Shown here one piece after another: positions 54,701 to 62,405 of a DNA stretch of 64,000 bases. A program made the position numbers and the translations under genes. The notes under the pieces were generated by a model. The model did no database searches, was not told the origin of the DNA, and was given only the letters and a program-made list of their open reading frames with translations. The DNA comes from JALZAI01 sp038207565 (GTDB lineage Bacteria > Actinomycetota > Actinomycetes > Mycobacteriales > Jatrophihabitantaceae). Position 1 is the stretch's first letter. Each line of letters opens with the position of its first letter. The stretch is from contig JBBQZQ010000024.1 in the NCBI GenBank assembly GCA_038207565.1, positions 1-64,000 of the forward strand, in the 5' to 3' direction.

Positions 54701-57700
54701 GATGACCCGGGGCCGGCACGCCAACCACGTCCACCTCACCACCGCCGGCGACGGCGACGAGCACGCCGTCATCACCCGCGACGCCCTGCTGCCACCTACC
54801 GCCGTCGACATCCTCACCCGCGTCCTGGCCCGCGACGGCGCACCCGTCTCGGCGGCAAGCCAAGCCCGCGCCCTCGCCGACCCCGCCACCCGCCTGGCCG
54901 CCGGAGCAGCCCGCTACTACGACGCGCTGAACACCGCAGCCGTCGACTACCTCACGCGCGAGAACGGCGCCGACGCGATGGACCGCATCGACGCCGCTGC
55001 GGAGACCGCGCTGCCCGGCCTCACCCGCCACGAGGCCTACCCGACCTTGCGCGCACACCTCGCCCTGTGCGCCGTCGACGGGCACGACCCGGCCGACATG
55101 CTGCGAGACGCGCTCAGCTCCGACCGAGGCCTGGCCGACGCCCGCGACGTCGCCGCGGTGCTCGACTGGCGCCTGGACCCGACCGGGCACCGCTCCACCA
55201 CCAGCAGTGGAACCGAATCACCGCTGTCGTGGCTGCCCGCCGTCCCCGCCGCCCTGGCCGCCGACGCCGAGTGGGGCCAATACCTGCGCGGTCGCGCCGC
55301 CCAGGTCACCGCGACCGCCGCCGAGGTCGCCGACCGGGCCCGCGACTGGACGCCGACCAGCGCACCGGGCTGGGCGCTGACGATCATCGACCGCGCCCCC
55401 GCACTCGCCGCGGACCTGGCCGTGTGGCGCGCCGCCCACGACGTGCCCGACACCGACCTCCGCCCCACCGGCCAACCCCTGCCAGCCGCCGCCGACGCCC
55501 GCGCCCAACGAGCTCTGGACCAGCGCGTCACCCGACTGCTCGGCGACCCCCGAGCTGCGAGCGCCAGGTGGAAGGCGCTCGCCGACAGCATCGACGAGCG
55601 GATCACAGCCGACCCGTACTGGCCAACACTCGCCGACCGGCTCACCATCGCCGAGCGCGCCGGCATCGACATCACCAGCCTCACCCACGCCGCCGGCGGC
55701 GAGTCCCCACTGCCCGACGAACAGCCCGCCGCCGCACTGTGGTGGCGGCTATCGCGGCACCTGTCCCCCGCCGCAACCACCGCAACCGACCACTCCGTGT
55801 CCGACACCCTGCGCCCGGACTGGACACCCGTGCTGGGCGACATCGTCGGCGCCGCCGCAGCCGACCGAGTGCTGGCCGACCCGGCCTGGCCAGCCCTGGT
55901 CGCCGCCGTCACCCACGCCCGCCGCGACGGCTGGGACGCCGACCAACTGCTCAGCACCGCCCACGACCTGCTCCGCGGCGGCCAACCCGAGGACGAACCG
56001 CTACGCCCCGACGAACTCGCGACCGCCCTGGTCTGGAGGATCGGCATGCTCACCGACACCGCCACCACGCACGACGGCTACAACCCGCCCGACCCCGTCG
56101 ACGAGCCGCCCATAGACCTCGACGACCTGCACGCACTGCCCGACGGAGACCCGCACTTCGACGACGACTGGCTGGCCAGCCTGACCGAACCCGACCCGGG
56201 CGAGACAGAGCCCGAGCCGCTGACCCGCGAGTACCTGACCCCTGCCCGCGACGGCGCAGGTCAACGTTATGTCACCGACATCGAGCAAGACCCGATAGCG
56301 GCAGTGCATGCCGCGCTCGACGCCCGCGAGGACGAACGGGACTTTGCCCGCGCCGCCGAGGACCACTTCTGGGCCACCGCCACCGCCGCCGTTGCCCGCG
56401 ACCGCCTCGTCGAACTCAACAGCCTCGCCGAGGACTTCTTCACCGACCGCTACCGCGACTCGTGGGCACCGACGTATCTCGCCGACCGCCTCGGCACCGA
56501 CCTGACCGGCGACTCCCGTTTCAGCGTCGGCTACGCACCCGACAGGTGGACCGCGCTCACCGACTACCTTCGCCGCCACGGCGCCACGGATGAGGAAATC
56601 CTCGGCGCTGGTCTGGGTGCCACCGCCTCCACCGGTCGCGTCATCGACCGCTTCCGCGATCGGCTCGTCTTCCCCATCAAGGACACCAACAACGACGGAG
56701 ACCCCGAAATCCACGGCTGGATCGGCCGCCGAAACCCCGCCAAGACCGACGAAGACAACGCCGGCCCGAAGTACCTCAACACCTCCGAAACCGACCTGTT
56801 CCGCAAGGGCAACGAGCTATACGGACTCGCCGAGGCGACACCCGCGCTGGCCGCCGGGGCCGCCGTGGTGCTCGTTGAAGGCCCCATGGACGCCATCGCC
56901 GTGACCCTCGCCGGCAACGGAGACTTCGTCGGAGTCGCCCCGCTCGGCACCGCATTCACCGACACCCAAGCCGACAAGCTCCGGCCCCACATCGGCTCCA
57001 GCAAGCCCGACCCGATCGTGGCCACCGACGCCGACGCCGCCGGGCAGACCGCGGCCTACCGGGCCTTCTGGCAACTCGCCGCCCGCACCGCAAACCCCCA
57101 GCACCTCGTCGTTCCCGACGGCAAGGACCCCGCCGAGATGCTACAAACCGCCGGACCCGAGGCACTGCACGGCGCCCTGTCCTCGCCCACGAACCTCGCC
57201 GACGCAGTGATCGCCGCCCGGCTCAGCGAGTACGCCGACCGACTCGACACCGTCGAAGGGCGGGTGTTCGCGACTCGCCGCGCGGCCGAGGTCATCGCCG
57301 CGCTCCCCGAGGGTTGGATCGAGTACATCGACCGGCTCGTCGAGCAGACCGGGATTGCGAAGCCGACCGCGATGTCGGAGGTCATCGACGCCGTCGAGGC
57401 GTGGACCGCTGACCCGCGCGGCCTGGCCAAACGGCACATCGCCGAACGGCCGCCGATCCTGCCCACCCCCGCGCCCATCCCCGCGGACACCTCACCACCG
57501 ACGGCAGCGCGCGACTTGCCTCCCACGCAGCGGTGGGCGGCTCTCGCCGACTCGGTGCACGTCGGGCTCAGCAGCGATCCGTACTGGCCAGCGCTGGCCC
57601 GCACCATCGACCAGGCCGCGGCCGGCGGCATCGACGTCCAGACGTTGCTGCCGGGCCTGCTCGCGGACAACCCGCTTCCGGACACGCACCCGGCGCGAAG

Positions 57701-57953
57701 CCTCGACTTCCGACTCATCGACGCCGCCGGCGACGTCACCCGCCCGGCCACCCGCCAGCCTGAACCGATCAGCCGCGAAGACGACGAATCTGCGGCGCGT
57801 ACCCGCCGCGCCGAGGCCGACCGCACCACCGCGGACCGGCGCAGGGCGCCCACGCCCCCGACCCGCCACCCGCCCGTCGAACCCGACCGCACCCCGCCGC
57901 CGGCGGCGAGCCCAACGCCCGTGGCGGACCCACGCCGAGGCCCTCGCCGCTGA
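51717..57953 (+). CDS. MobF relaxase-helicase-primase fusion protein
   Basis: A 2078-residue conjugative relaxase. The N-terminal TrwC domain starts MTLHKLTAGDGYTYLTRQVA and holds the metal triad in AGDPDLHTHVAVSN (about residue 265). A RecD/TraI-type helicase follows: APAGTGKTTAMRVL (about 604), VVIDEAGMAS (about 733), LIGDDQQLAAIGAGG. A DUF5710-like insert (WLDVPFAEKEQAKGRGARWD) sits between Walker A and B near 674-711. From about 1500 a DnaG-type primase region appears: RFSVGYAPDRW, a TOPRIM domain (VLVEGPMDAIAV at about 1717; ATDADAAGQTAAYR) and a helicase-binding-like tail. A GTG at 51714 precedes the chosen ATG. Confidence 0.9.
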   Translation: MTLHKLTAGDGYTYLTRQVAASDATNRGYSDLGAYYSEKGEAPGVWMGTGLSSVPEFPLGQHVTEAQMKALFGEGRHPNADAIEQAARAAGKHPWLVDQASRLGNPYRIHEQANMFHRRCAGAFRDYNTEQGLHADTPVAADVRAQIRSRIATKMFGETYGRPPADARELSGHLARISRQATTAVAGYDLSFSPVKSVSTLWAVAPREVAATIEAAHHDAVKDTLSWLEKNATFTRRGDGGVAQVEVNGLIAAAFTHRDSRAGDPDLHTHVAVSNKVQAKSDGKWLALDGRPFFKNNVAASERYNTRLEALLIERLGLSFADRAGTDPSKRPIREIVGVDGPLPRHWSKRRAAIDVRRAALSATFQADHGRPPTTNEARELAQTANTETRERKHEPRSYAEQRATWRTEALAVLGGDIGLRDYVHRALHTPGRRQPRQRVTTGWVHEAAQDVLATVQSSRAVWQENHVRAEAERRVRAAGVGLGDLDRAVDAIVTRALSPKLSVPLDSAEPISEPAALRRSDGASVYTVAGSKLYTSREIMAAEHAIVTAAARTDGRTIAATTIDMALLESTANGVELNPGQVQLVRELATSGARVQLALAPAGTGKTTAMRVLSRAWTGTSADGAAGGTVVGLAPSAAAAAILREEIGANTDTLAKLMHEITARDPRMFPSGRTWLDVPFAEKEQAKGRGARWDPEIKAWYAPRGATQIAPGSALSQWRDWVTAIGPDTLVVIDEAGMASTPDLAKAIEYVIDRGGSVRLIGDDQQLAAIGAGGVLRDISEVHGAVTLSQVMRFTDPITGAPNHAEGAASLALRDGDSAAIAYYIDNNRIHVGDLSTATDDAYTAWSADRAAGRDSIMLAPTRDLVAELNDRARRDRLEATLTPIGRQTTLTDQSQASAGDAIITRQNNRKIPIGAHDWVKNGDRWIVENVRESGALDVIHHDTHRHITLPADYVAEHVSLGYASTVHGAQGITADTCYTVASGDESRQLLYVAMTRGRHANHVHLTTAGDGDEHAVITRDALLPPTAVDILTRVLARDGAPVSAASQARALADPATRLAAGAARYYDALNTAAVDYLTRENGADAMDRIDAAAETALPGLTRHEAYPTLRAHLALCAVDGHDPADMLRDALSSDRGLADARDVAAVLDWRLDPTGHRSTTSSGTESPLSWLPAVPAALAADAEWGQYLRGRAAQVTATAAEVADRARDWTPTSAPGWALTIIDRAPALAADLAVWRAAHDVPDTDLRPTGQPLPAAADARAQRALDQRVTRLLGDPRAASARWKALADSIDERITADPYWPTLADRLTIAERAGIDITSLTHAAGGESPLPDEQPAAALWWRLSRHLSPAATTATDHSVSDTLRPDWTPVLGDIVGAAAADRVLADPAWPALVAAVTHARRDGWDADQLLSTAHDLLRGGQPEDEPLRPDELATALVWRIGMLTDTATTHDGYNPPDPVDEPPIDLDDLHALPDGDPHFDDDWLASLTEPDPGETEPEPLTREYLTPARDGAGQRYVTDIEQDPIAAVHAALDAREDERDFARAAEDHFWATATAAVARDRLVELNSLAEDFFTDRYRDSWAPTYLADRLGTDLTGDSRFSVGYAPDRWTALTDYLRRHGATDEEILGAGLGATASTGRVIDRFRDRLVFPIKDTNNDGDPEIHGWIGRRNPAKTDEDNAGPKYLNTSETDLFRKGNELYGLAEATPALAAGAAVVLVEGPMDAIAVTLAGNGDFVGVAPLGTAFTDTQADKLRPHIGSSKPDPIVATDADAAGQTAAYRAFWQLAARTANPQHLVVPDGKDPAEMLQTAGPEALHGALSSPTNLADAVIAARLSEYADRLDTVEGRVFATRRAAEVIAALPEGWIEYIDRLVEQTGIAKPTAMSEVIDAVEAWTADPRGLAKRHIAERPPILPTPAPIPADTSPPTAARDLPPTQRWAALADSVHVGLSSDPYWPALARTIDQAAAGGIDVQTLLPGLLADNPLPDTHPARSLDFRLIDAAGDVTRPATRQPEPISREDDESAARTRRAEADRTTADRRRAPTPPTRHPPVEPDRTPPPAASPTPVADPRRGPRR

Positions 57954-57960
57954 CCGGCAG

Positions 57961-58315
57961 TCAGGTTGCGGTGTCGGCGACCTGGAAGCGGTCCACCACG
58001 CTGATCTCGCCCACGATGCTGCGGTTGAACTCGTCGAGGCCTTCGGCCGAGATCCAGTACTCGAGGATCAGCCACCGACGTGGAGAACCTCGCAGCGATC
58101 GCGGTAGCCGTCGCCGACGTCGAACTCGGTGACAACCCGGCGGCGCTGTCTTGACGTTCCAGGCCCGCGCGATCCGGGTTCGCGTGGTCGCGATTGAGGA
58201 CCTGGTAGAAGATCGACTGTCCTGGCAGCCGGGGTGGCCAGCGCGTCCAACCGCTCTGTTCGAGTAGGGCCAGCTCCTCCAGACCTACTGGCCGCCACAG
58301 CGTCGTTGTGCTCAT
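57961..58315 (-). pseudogene. Frameshifted ADP-ribosylation/crystallin-J1-like small gene
   Basis: The family sequence is readable leftward in pieces: MSTTTLWRPVGLEELALLEQ and SGWTRWPPRLPGQSIFYQVL in the first frame, IARAWNVKTAPPG in a second, VTEFDVGDGYRDRCEVLHVG in a third, and EYWISAEGLDEFNRSIVGEI to a stop at 57961. Relatives of about 110 residues are annotated as ADP-ribosylation/crystallin J1 proteins in actinobacteria. At least three indels make it nonfunctional. Confidence 0.6.
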
Positions 58316-58436
58316 GACCCGATCCCCCGTTGCCGGGGTGGGCCGCGCGACCGGATTCTGGCCCGTGACACAGCAGTGGGCCGGTGTCATCGCTGTGCGA
58401 CGGCACCGGCCCACCTCGGTCGGGCGTGGCGGTGCT

Positions 58437-58868
58437 TCAGCCGGTCCCCGCGCCCACCGGCTCCTGCGCCCACGGGTCGTCGGCCGGGGCGGCTTCGCTG
58501 GCCCGCTGGCTACGGTTGACCTGTGCGGTCGCGTAGCGCAGCGACGGGCCGACCTCGTCGACGTCGAGCTCGACGACCGTGCGCTTCTCCCCCTCGCTGG
58601 TCTCGAAACTGCGCTGCTTCAGCCGACCCTGCGCGATGACCCGCATGCCGCGGGTCAGCGACTCGGAGGCGTGCTCGGCGGCTTGCCGCCAGATGGAGCA
58701 CCGCAGGAACAGCGTTTCGCCGTCCTTCCATTCATTGCTGGCACGGTCGAAACTGCGCGGCGTGGACGCGATCGTGAACGATGCCACGGCCGCACCCGAC
58801 GGGGTGAACCTCAGTTCCGGGTCGCCGGTCAGGTTGCCGACGACTGTGATGACTGTGTCTGCGCTCAT
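58437..58868 (-). CDS. ssb: Single-stranded DNA-binding protein
   Basis: A 143-residue SSB: TVITVVGNLTGDPELRFTPS, AVASFTIASTPRSFDR, TLFLRCSIWRQAAEHASESL and GMRVIAQGRLKQRSFETSEG are the OB-fold strands of bacterial SSB. The C-terminus (DDPWAQEPVGAGTG) is acidic but lacks the canonical DDDIPF-type tip. Plasmid SSBs coat transferred single strands during conjugation. Preceded by GGAGAG. Confidence 0.92.
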   Translation of the reverse strand: MSADTVITVVGNLTGDPELRFTPSGAAVASFTIASTPRSFDRASNEWKDGETLFLRCSIWRQAAEHASESLTRGMRVIAQGRLKQRSFETSEGEKRTVVELDVDEVGPSLRYATAQVNRSQRASEAAPADDPWAQEPVGAGTG

Positions 58869-58907
58869 GCGTGGTTCTCTCCTTCGACTAGGTGAATGCC
58901 GTGCGCC

Positions 58908-59147
58908 CTAGCGGGGCACGGCACGGTCAGGACCAGGCCGCCGGTTGCGGGCTGCTGCCCGCTCGGCCTGAATCCGGTCGTTGTCGCGGATCGCCAGCTG
59001 CGTTGCCTCCTCTCGGTTGTCGCGCACGCCGAGGAGCTGCTGGTCTCGGCCGCTGCCGCGCAGCACCTGGTGTTTCGGTGGCACGCCGGGCACGCCGGAC
59101 TCGGCGATGCTGTAGCCGGCGGGAAGGTCGACGTCGTGCATGGGCAT
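58908..59147 (-). CDS. Small hypothetical protein
   Basis: A 79-residue charged protein (MPMHDVDLPAGYSIAESGVP, then QQLLGVRDNREEATQLAIRD) with GGAGAA-like sequence upstream of its ATG. It lies between SSB and the gene at 59167 on the same strand. No recognisable domain. Confidence 0.5.
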   Translation of the reverse strand: MPMHDVDLPAGYSIAESGVPGVPPKHQVLRGSGRDQQLLGVRDNREEATQLAIRDNDRIQAERAAARNRRPGPDRAVPR

Positions 59148-59166
59148 GTGCGGTTCTCCTTTGCGG

Positions 59167-59754
59167 TTACGCGCGCCGGTTGGCGTGCAGATCGGTCACG
59201 ACGGGGTGGCTGTCGCGGTGGATGACGCTCTGCCGGTCCTCGACCGCCTCGGCGGAGTTGTATGCGACGACGCGACCCTCGGCCGGCCAATCGACGTGCT
59301 TGCCGGTGCGGCAGGCGCTCTCACCGAGCCGTCCCTGCATCCGCTCCAGGAACATCGGCAGCGCGTATCGGTGCCAGTCGTCGATCGCCTCGTAGCCGGT
59401 CGACTCCTCAGCGCTCCACCGTTGGAAGGCCAGTACCGGCAGCTCACGCGCGATGTGTGCGTGATGCGGCCAGCACAGCGGGATCATCTGGGTCGGCCGC
59501 CACGCGTACTCATGATTGATCCACTCGGCGACCCCGTCGCACCATCCCCACACCGCCGATCGCAGATCCTGCGGGCACGTGGACGGGTCCCAGGGCCGCG
59601 GCAGGTTGTGGAGATCGCCGTACTCGGCCATCTCGTCCGGGTCGCCGCGCCGGACTACCTGCAGCAGTTCCAGCGCTTTGAGCACCGAACCGGGCGGCGT
59701 GGGGAACTGGGTCAGGATCTCATTCTCGCGGCTGATCACCTTGGTGCTCACCAT
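59167..59754 (-). CDS. Hypothetical protein of the conjugation region
   Basis: A 195-residue protein. The ATG at 59754 is preferred because AAGGAG lies five bases upstream; it overlaps the coupling-protein gene by 7 bases. It is rich in Trp and His (LRSAVWGWCDGVAEWINHEY, MIPLCWPHHAHIARELPVLA, YEAIDDWHRYALPMFLERMQ). Similar genes sit next to TraD/VirD4-type coupling proteins in actinobacterial conjugative elements (recalled), but no function is known. Confidence 0.6.
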   Translation of the reverse strand: MVSTKVISRENEILTQFPTPPGSVLKALELLQVVRRGDPDEMAEYGDLHNLPRPWDPSTCPQDLRSAVWGWCDGVAEWINHEYAWRPTQMIPLCWPHHAHIARELPVLAFQRWSAEESTGYEAIDDWHRYALPMFLERMQGRLGESACRTGKHVDWPAEGRVVAYNSAEAVEDRQSVIHRDSHPVVTDLHANRRA

Positions 59755-61265
59755 GTCCACTCCTTCGGGTGCTCCTCAGCGCCAGACCGCACGCCGGCCA
59801 TGTCCTCCAGCCCGCTCGGGCTGAGCCGGTTCTCACGCGCGTAGGCAACCGCGGCCGCGGTGCGTCGGGCGAGATCAGGCGTCGCGGCGCGGGCGCCGCT
59901 GACCCGCGCCCGCCCCGCGTCGAGTTCGTCCTTGAGCAGGCGGCCGTCTTTGCCGTCGAAGCAGCGCCGCAGTTTGGCGATGATCGGCGGGGCGTTGCCC
60001 GCCACGACCAGGGCGTGGCGCTCCTGGATGCGGCGGATATCGCCGGGCCGCAACACCCGCACGTCCTCACCGGAGCGGGAGGTGCCGATGCCGCCGGGGC
60101 CGTCGCTGACGGTCTGGCGGCTGATCCGCACGTCGTCGATGAGGTCGGAGATCTCCTTGTAGAAATGGATATCTTTGCCGCCGCCGAAGATCACCAGATT
60201 GTTCGTCAAGCCGAACAGCGAGCGGGCTTCGTCCTCTCCGTAGGATACGACCATCTGCTTCCAGGTCTGGCTGGCGTAGATGAACGACAGCCCCAGCGCA
60301 CGCTCGTTGGCCATCCGCACCCGCAGCGTCGGCAACGGTGTGGTGGAGGGCAACTCGTCCAGGCAGGCGAGGAAGCAGGGCGTCATCCGCCCGTGCGGGG
60401 CCGAGTTCGCAGCCGCGAGCGCGGTGTCCAGGACGTGCTCGGCGATCGCGGTCATCAGCGGTGCGGCCGAGGCGTAGGGGTCTTCTCGGCCGAGCAGATA
60501 CACCGTGCCCTGCTTGGCGATCAGGTCCGCGATGTCGGTTGCGGGACGGCCACGCGAAGGGACGCACCGGGCGCGGATCTCGGGCTGGAAGAACAGCGAC
60601 ATCGCCTGCTGGACCGTGGTGACGGTGTTGCCGACGGTGTCGGCCGAGCCGTGCAAGGCACCGGACAGCAGGCCGTCCCAGAACTTCGCGGCGTGCGGGT
60701 GCTGCTGCAGGATCTCGGCGGGCTGCTCGGCCGCGACCGGGTTGGCCACCCACTCCAGCACATGCTCCAACGACCGTCCGGTCAGGGCGGCGGCGTGCAG
60801 GAAACCCTGCAACACCTTGGCCGTTTCCGCTGCGTAGAACCGCGCCGCGCTGTCCTGCCGCCCGCCCGACACGGCTCCGGTGACCGTCCCTGCGGCGAAC
60901 GCCTTGGCCCGTTTCTCGGCGACCTTCGGGTCGACGCAGCCGGCGATCGGGTCCCACACGAACTCCGGCAACCCCGGTGCGGCACCGAACGGGTCCAGGA
61001 CCGCGATCGGGCGCAGCAGACCGCCCGGTGTGAGCGGCTGCTGACGCCGCTCGGCCGTGAGCAGCAGGTCGTCGACCTTGGTCAGCGTCGCCATACCCGC
61101 GCCGCGGTGGGCGAGCAGCGCGGGCGCGAGCACGTCAAGGGTCTTGCCTGAACCTTGTTCACCGTAGACGCCGGTGGTGCGGTCATAACGGCACCACAAC
61201 TCCACGCCGCGCGGGGTCTGTGACCGGCCCAGCCGCCAGCCGACGTCGGTCGGATCGAAGCTCAT
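59748..61265 (-). CDS. Type IV coupling protein (VirD4/TraD-like)
   Basis: A 505-residue ATPase. Walker A is GVYGEQGSGKTLDVLAPAL near residue 34; MATLTKVDDLLLTA follows, then VLDPFGAAPGLP and Walker B CFLACLDELPSTTPLPTLR near residue 300, LSFIYASQTWKQM and the R-rich RISRQTVSDG. No transmembrane segments are visible in this protein; they may be supplied by the small membrane proteins encoded just upstream. It would deliver the relaxosome to the transfer channel. Coupled to the membrane-protein gene by TGATG. Confidence 0.88.
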   Translation of the reverse strand: MSFDPTDVGWRLGRSQTPRGVELWCRYDRTTGVYGEQGSGKTLDVLAPALLAHRGAGMATLTKVDDLLLTAERRQQPLTPGGLLRPIAVLDPFGAAPGLPEFVWDPIAGCVDPKVAEKRAKAFAAGTVTGAVSGGRQDSAARFYAAETAKVLQGFLHAAALTGRSLEHVLEWVANPVAAEQPAEILQQHPHAAKFWDGLLSGALHGSADTVGNTVTTVQQAMSLFFQPEIRARCVPSRGRPATDIADLIAKQGTVYLLGREDPYASAAPLMTAIAEHVLDTALAAANSAPHGRMTPCFLACLDELPSTTPLPTLRVRMANERALGLSFIYASQTWKQMVVSYGEDEARSLFGLTNNLVIFGGGKDIHFYKEISDLIDDVRISRQTVSDGPGGIGTSRSGEDVRVLRPGDIRRIQERHALVVAGNAPPIIAKLRRCFDGKDGRLLKDELDAGRARVSGARAATPDLARRTAAAVAYARENRLSPSGLEDMAGVRSGAEEHPKEWTW

Positions 61266-61750
61266 CAGACGTTCTCCTTCGATGCGGTCGTCCCGTACAG
61301 ATCGGGGCGGATGATGTCTCGTGCGCCGCGCAGGCGGCTCATCCCGAGTACCTGCTCGGCCTCGCTACGAGTGGCCATGCCGCCGCGCGCGTCACCAGGT
61401 CGCCGGTAGCGGGCGACCAGCACCCCGCCGGCGAGCGACGCCGCGATGATCACCAGTTCGCACACCGCCACGCACAGATAGACCGCTGTCGGGCCGGCCA
61501 CCAACCGCCCCTGCCGCGGGTCGAGGCCTTGACCGGGATGTCCGGTGAACAGGCCGCCGATGACGTGGCCGATGGTGTCGGTGCCATGCGGCCACACCCA
61601 CCCGCGCCCGAACAACGCCGATGCCGCGCCCAGCCCGCACAGTGCGGCCAATCCGATCCCCAGCAGTGCGCCGCCGATGACGGCAACCGCCAGCTCCCAA
61701 CCCTGACCCATCGGTTGCGGATCGCGCCGGCGCTGATACGGGGCAGTCAT
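61265..61750 (-). CDS. Conjugation-region membrane protein
   Basis: A 161-residue protein with two hydrophobic segments (AVAVIGGALLGIGLAALCGL and YLCVAVCELVIIAASLAGGV), separated by a loop, and a cytoplasmic tail (RSEAEQVLGMSRLRGARDI). This layout resembles the N-terminal membrane part of VirD4/TraD proteins, suggesting a split coupling protein whose ATPase is encoded next. Starts and stops overlap on both sides. Confidence 0.65.
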   Translation of the reverse strand: MTAPYQRRRDPQPMGQGWELAVAVIGGALLGIGLAALCGLGAASALFGRGWVWPHGTDTIGHVIGGLFTGHPGQGLDPRQGRLVAGPTAVYLCVAVCELVIIAASLAGGVLVARYRRPGDARGGMATRSEAEQVLGMSRLRGARDIIRPDLYGTTASKENV

Positions 61751-61929
61751 GACCGCGCCCGAAGGAGCGCGACGGACATCACGATCACGCCAGCAGCGGC
61801 GAGCACCACCGGCACCACCGCCAGGGCAGTCAGGTGCGCGCTCGCGGCGACAGCGCCGCCCGCGCCCAGGAGCGTGAGCACCGGGCCGGCCAGTCGCAGC
61901 CAGAGAGGTAGCCGGGCGGGGCAGCTCAT
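61747..61929 (-). CDS. Small membrane protein
   Basis: A 60-residue protein from the ATG at 61929 (ATGA overlap with the upstream gene). It has two hydrophobic stretches (LAGPVLTLLGAGGAVAAS and ALAVVPVVLAAAGVIVMSVA). Coupled on both sides, it belongs to the transfer operon. Function unknown. Confidence 0.55.
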   Translation of the reverse strand: MSCPARLPLWLRLAGPVLTLLGAGGAVAASAHLTALAVVPVVLAAAGVIVMSVALLRARS

Positions 61930-62369
61930 GGCCCGACCTCGCCGCGGCGGTACTGCATGGTGCGATAGGCGAAGCGGGCCGCCGCGTATCCCATCCACAA
62001 CAGCCATACGAATGCTCCGAACAGCAGCAGCGAGGCCACCGCATCGAGGTGGCGGCTGGAGGCCACCGCCGCGGTGTATCCGAAGATCAACGCGGCCAGC
62101 GGCAGCAGCTTCGTCACGATCGACAGGCGCGGCGCCGGGAGCGGCGCCGCGTCAGGATCGTGATGCCGCGGATACCACAGCTCCTGCGGGATGCTCAGCG
62201 TGCTCGGTGACTCCGCCGCTCGCTTCGTCGCCTTCTGTGCCCGGGCCACTCCGTCCCGAAGGTTGGTGATCCGCGGGCAGTCCGCCGTTTCGTCACGGGC
62301 GAGGTAGGCGACCGGCGACGGAATGCGGGGCGTTGCGGACGTTGATGATGACGCTGAAATGTGGTCCAT
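61926..62369 (-). CDS. Membrane protein of the transfer operon
   Basis: A 147-residue protein with a hydrophilic N-terminal half (including the basic KATKRAAESPSTLSIPQELW) and two membrane segments (LLPLAALIFGYTAAVAS and AVASLLLFGAFVWLLWMGYA). It could be a mating-channel component similar in topology to small VirB3/TrbD-like proteins, but there is no diagnostic motif. Confidence 0.6.
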   Translation of the reverse strand: MDHISASSSTSATPRIPSPVAYLARDETADCPRITNLRDGVARAQKATKRAAESPSTLSIPQELWYPRHHDPDAAPLPAPRLSIVTKLLPLAALIFGYTAAVASSRHLDAVASLLLFGAFVWLLWMGYAAARFAYRTMQYRRGEVGP

Positions 62370-62405
62370 CGCTGTCTCCGATCGGGTTGGTGGCGAGAGG
62401 GGGGG

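Noticed and set aside
57056..58414. Long minus-strand open frame of 452 codons antisense to the relaxase end
   Set aside because: Only its first 60 or so codons match a known small protein. The rest is Ser/Arg-rich and lies antisense to the primase part of the relaxase, so it is a shadow continued from a frameshifted small gene.
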